Below are positions 62,216 to 64,000 of a stretch of DNA of 64,000 nucleotides, piece by piece. Source of the DNA: Sipunculus nudus. Its lineage: Eukaryota; Annelida; Sipuncula; Golfingiida; Sipunculidae. Both the position numbers and the translations under genes were made by a program. The stretch spans positions 3,552,019 through 3,616,018 of the forward strand of contig CM049306.1 of the NCBI GenBank assembly GCA_026874595.1, in the 5' to 3' direction. The number at the start of each line of letters is the position of its first letter. Position 1 is the stretch's first letter. A model generated the notes under the pieces. That model worked only from the letters and a program-made list of their open reading frames with translations. It had not been told where the DNA came from and did no database searches.

Positions 62216-63270
62216 CCTGACGCTCCTTCATATACAGGAGGCTGCCACGTACAGCCTTCTTACATATACAGGAGGCCGTCACGTACAGCCTTCTTACATA
62301 TACAGCCTTCTTACATAAACAGGATGCCGTCACGTACAGCCTTCTTGCATAAACAGCCTTCTTACATATACAGGAGGCTGCCACGTTCAGCCTTCTTACA
62401 TATACAGCCTTCTTACCTACACAGGAGGCTGCCACGTTCAGCCTTCTTACATATACAGCCTTCTAACATATACAGGAGGCTGCCACGTTCAGCCTTCTTA
62501 CATATACCGCCTTCTTACATATACAGGAGGCTGCCACGTTCAGCCTTCTTACATATACAGCCTTCTTACATATACAGGAGGCTGCCACGTTCAGCCATCT
62601 TACATATACAGCCTTCTTACATATACAGGAGGCCGTCACGTACAGCCTTCTTACATATACAGGAGGCTGCCACGTTCAGCCTTCTTACATATACAGCCTT
62701 CTTACATATACAGGGGGCCGTCACGTACAGCCTTCTTACATATACAGCCTTCTTACATATACAGGGGGCCGTCACGTACAGCCTTCTTACATATACAGGA
62801 GGCCGTCACGTACAGCCTTCTTACATATACAGGAGGCCGTCACGTACAGCCTTCTTACATATACAGGAGGCTGCCACGTTCAGCCTTCTTACATATACAG
62901 CCTTCTTACATATACAGGAGGCCGTCACGTACAGCCTTCTTACATATACAGGAGGCTGCAACGTTCAGCCTTCTTACATGTACAGGAGGCTGCCACGTTC
63001 AGCCTTCTTACATATACCGCCTTCTTACATATACAGGAGGCTGCCACGTTCAGCCATCTTACATATACAGCCTTCTTACATATACAGGGGGCCGTCACGT
63101 ACAGCCTTCTTTCATATACAGGAGGCTGCCACGTTCAGCCTTCTTACATATACAGCCTTCTTACATATAGAGGAGGCTGCCGCGTTCAGCCTTCTTACAT
63201 ATAGAGCCTTCTAACACATACAGGAGGCCGTCACGTACAGCCTTCTTACGTATACAGCCTTCTCACTTAT
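62216..63270. repeat. 34-bp minisatellite with 18-20-bp half-units
   Basis: The main unit is 'cagccttcttacatatacag' plus 'gaggctgccacgtt', with a second form ending 'gaggccgtcacgta'. Single 'cagccttcttacatata' half-units are interspersed. The plus strand is open for 296 codons (62324-63214) as a repeat by-product. Confidence 0.94.
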
Positions 63271-63375
63271 TATTACCATTAGATTATAGATATTTTAAAT
63301 ATATATAGAGAGTATAAATATAGTATCCTTCCCGTATTTTGGGGTCTGATGACCAAGCAGTATACCACCTGGAAC

Positions 63376-63859
63376 TGTAACAAGGTGAATCACCGATGGG
63401 TCAGTCCAATAATTCGTAGGTGAAACAGGTGATAATAATTTAATTATGTACGAGGCATATGTAGTGCCATGTAATGTTATTTATATTGTAGAGAGTTTAG
63501 GAAATCAGGAATAATTGTAATAAGTTAAACTAGGTTTTACATTTCTTATAACTGTTTTAGGTTTAGATCAATTCAGTGTGGGTCTCCCCGTTGCATTTAT
63601 AGGAAGACCCTCTTTTCTCTCATTGCTATATTTGTGTATGTTCATATATAGAGCCATGTAACCTCTGTACGGCAACAACAAATAGACTGAGCGTCGGACC
63701 ATGGTCAGTTCCCAACTACCATCCAAGCTGTATTGCTGCCGGACTTCTGTGGGAGCTGACCTGGGCCGGCCTCGGCGAAATAAGAATAAAAAACATGAAG
63801 AATACAGAATCTTCGGTTGTTCCTGGACGCGGTGTGATTGTAGGAGTGTCACCGTTACA
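63376..63859 (+). mobile_element. candidate solo LTR, 484 bp
   Basis: The ends TGTAAC and GTTACA are perfect inverted hexamers of the TG...CA type. A TATATAG box at 63645-63652 and an AATAAA at 63785-63790 sit in the order expected of an LTR (promoter, then poly(A) signal, then about 70 bp U5). It interrupts the 34-bp array region. No target duplication is evident (GGAAC versus GCACG) and the left flank includes about 100 bp that is not array, so the call is tentative. Confidence 0.4.
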
Positions 63860-63873
63860 GCACGGAAACAGTA

Positions 63874-64000
63874 TACAGGAGGCCGTCACGTACAGCCTTC
63901 TTACATATACATTAGGCTTACACGTACAGCTTTCGTACATATACAGTAGGCTAACACGTACAGCCTTCTTACATATACAGTAGCCTAACACGTACAGCCT
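63874..64000. repeat. 34-bp minisatellite, continuation running off the window
   Basis: Units 'gaggccgtcacgtacagcct'+'tcttacatatacag' resume here, diverging to 'taggctaacacgta'. The array extends past base 64000. Confidence 0.9.

Noticed and set aside
62324-63214. 296-codon plus-strand frame as a gene
   Set aside because: It is the translation of the 34-bp array (SYIYRRLPRSAFLHIQ-type repeats) with no flanking coding sequence.

Overview
This window looks like non-coding nuclear DNA of an animal, most likely a marine bivalve mollusc (possibly a scallop). The grounds are a spliced terminal exon with a clear 3' splice site, non-LTR and tRNA-derived retroelements, many minisatellites, and several copies of a GTCC-box/GGTGGCGCCACC repeat that I associate from memory with bivalve genomes. 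The clade call is inference; the eukaryotic call is firm.

Only one protein-coding feature is well supported: the last exon of a Golgi carbohydrate sulfotransferase (Sulfotransfer_2 / CHST8-14 type) on the minus strand at 15126-15986. Its upstream intron runs to the right and begins with two large minisatellites. A second, very tentative exon with a short hydrophobic segment lies at 61228-61533 (minus).

Layout. 1-5.9 kb: nested dispersed repeats (families A, B and C) built around the palindrome GGTGGCGCCACC. 6.4-8.6 kb: 68-bp minisatellite. 10.7-13.2 kb: inverted copies of family A. 15.1-16.0 kb: sulfotransferase exon. 16.2-22.9 kb: 35-, 51-, 48- and 39-bp tandem arrays. 24.9-26.3 kb: inverted relic of family C. 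27.2-29.8 kb: 25-bp array. 32.4-33.8 kb: 49-bp array. 35.3-37.4 kb: 33-bp array. 37.4-44.8 kb: mostly unassigned AT-rich DNA. 44.8-46.7 kb: two MITE-like elements flanking a tRNA-derived SINE with a perfect 19-bp target duplication. 50.4-51.8 kb: 54-bp dimeric array. 52.8-54.3 kb: 32-bp array interrupted in phase by a 693-bp segment that is duplicated at 60 kb. 54.6-56.0 kb: 90-bp array with telomere-like motifs. 57.2-58.3 kb: broken LINE endonuclease fragment. 59.1-60.8 kb: 22- and 20-bp arrays plus the duplicated segment. 62.2-64.0 kb: 34-bp array with a candidate solo LTR, running off the window end.

Tandem arrays occupy roughly 20 kb, about a third of the window (my estimate from summed coordinates). 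Most long open frames here are by-products of those arrays and are not annotated as genes. Coordinates of repeats are by eye; edges are good to within about one repeat unit.
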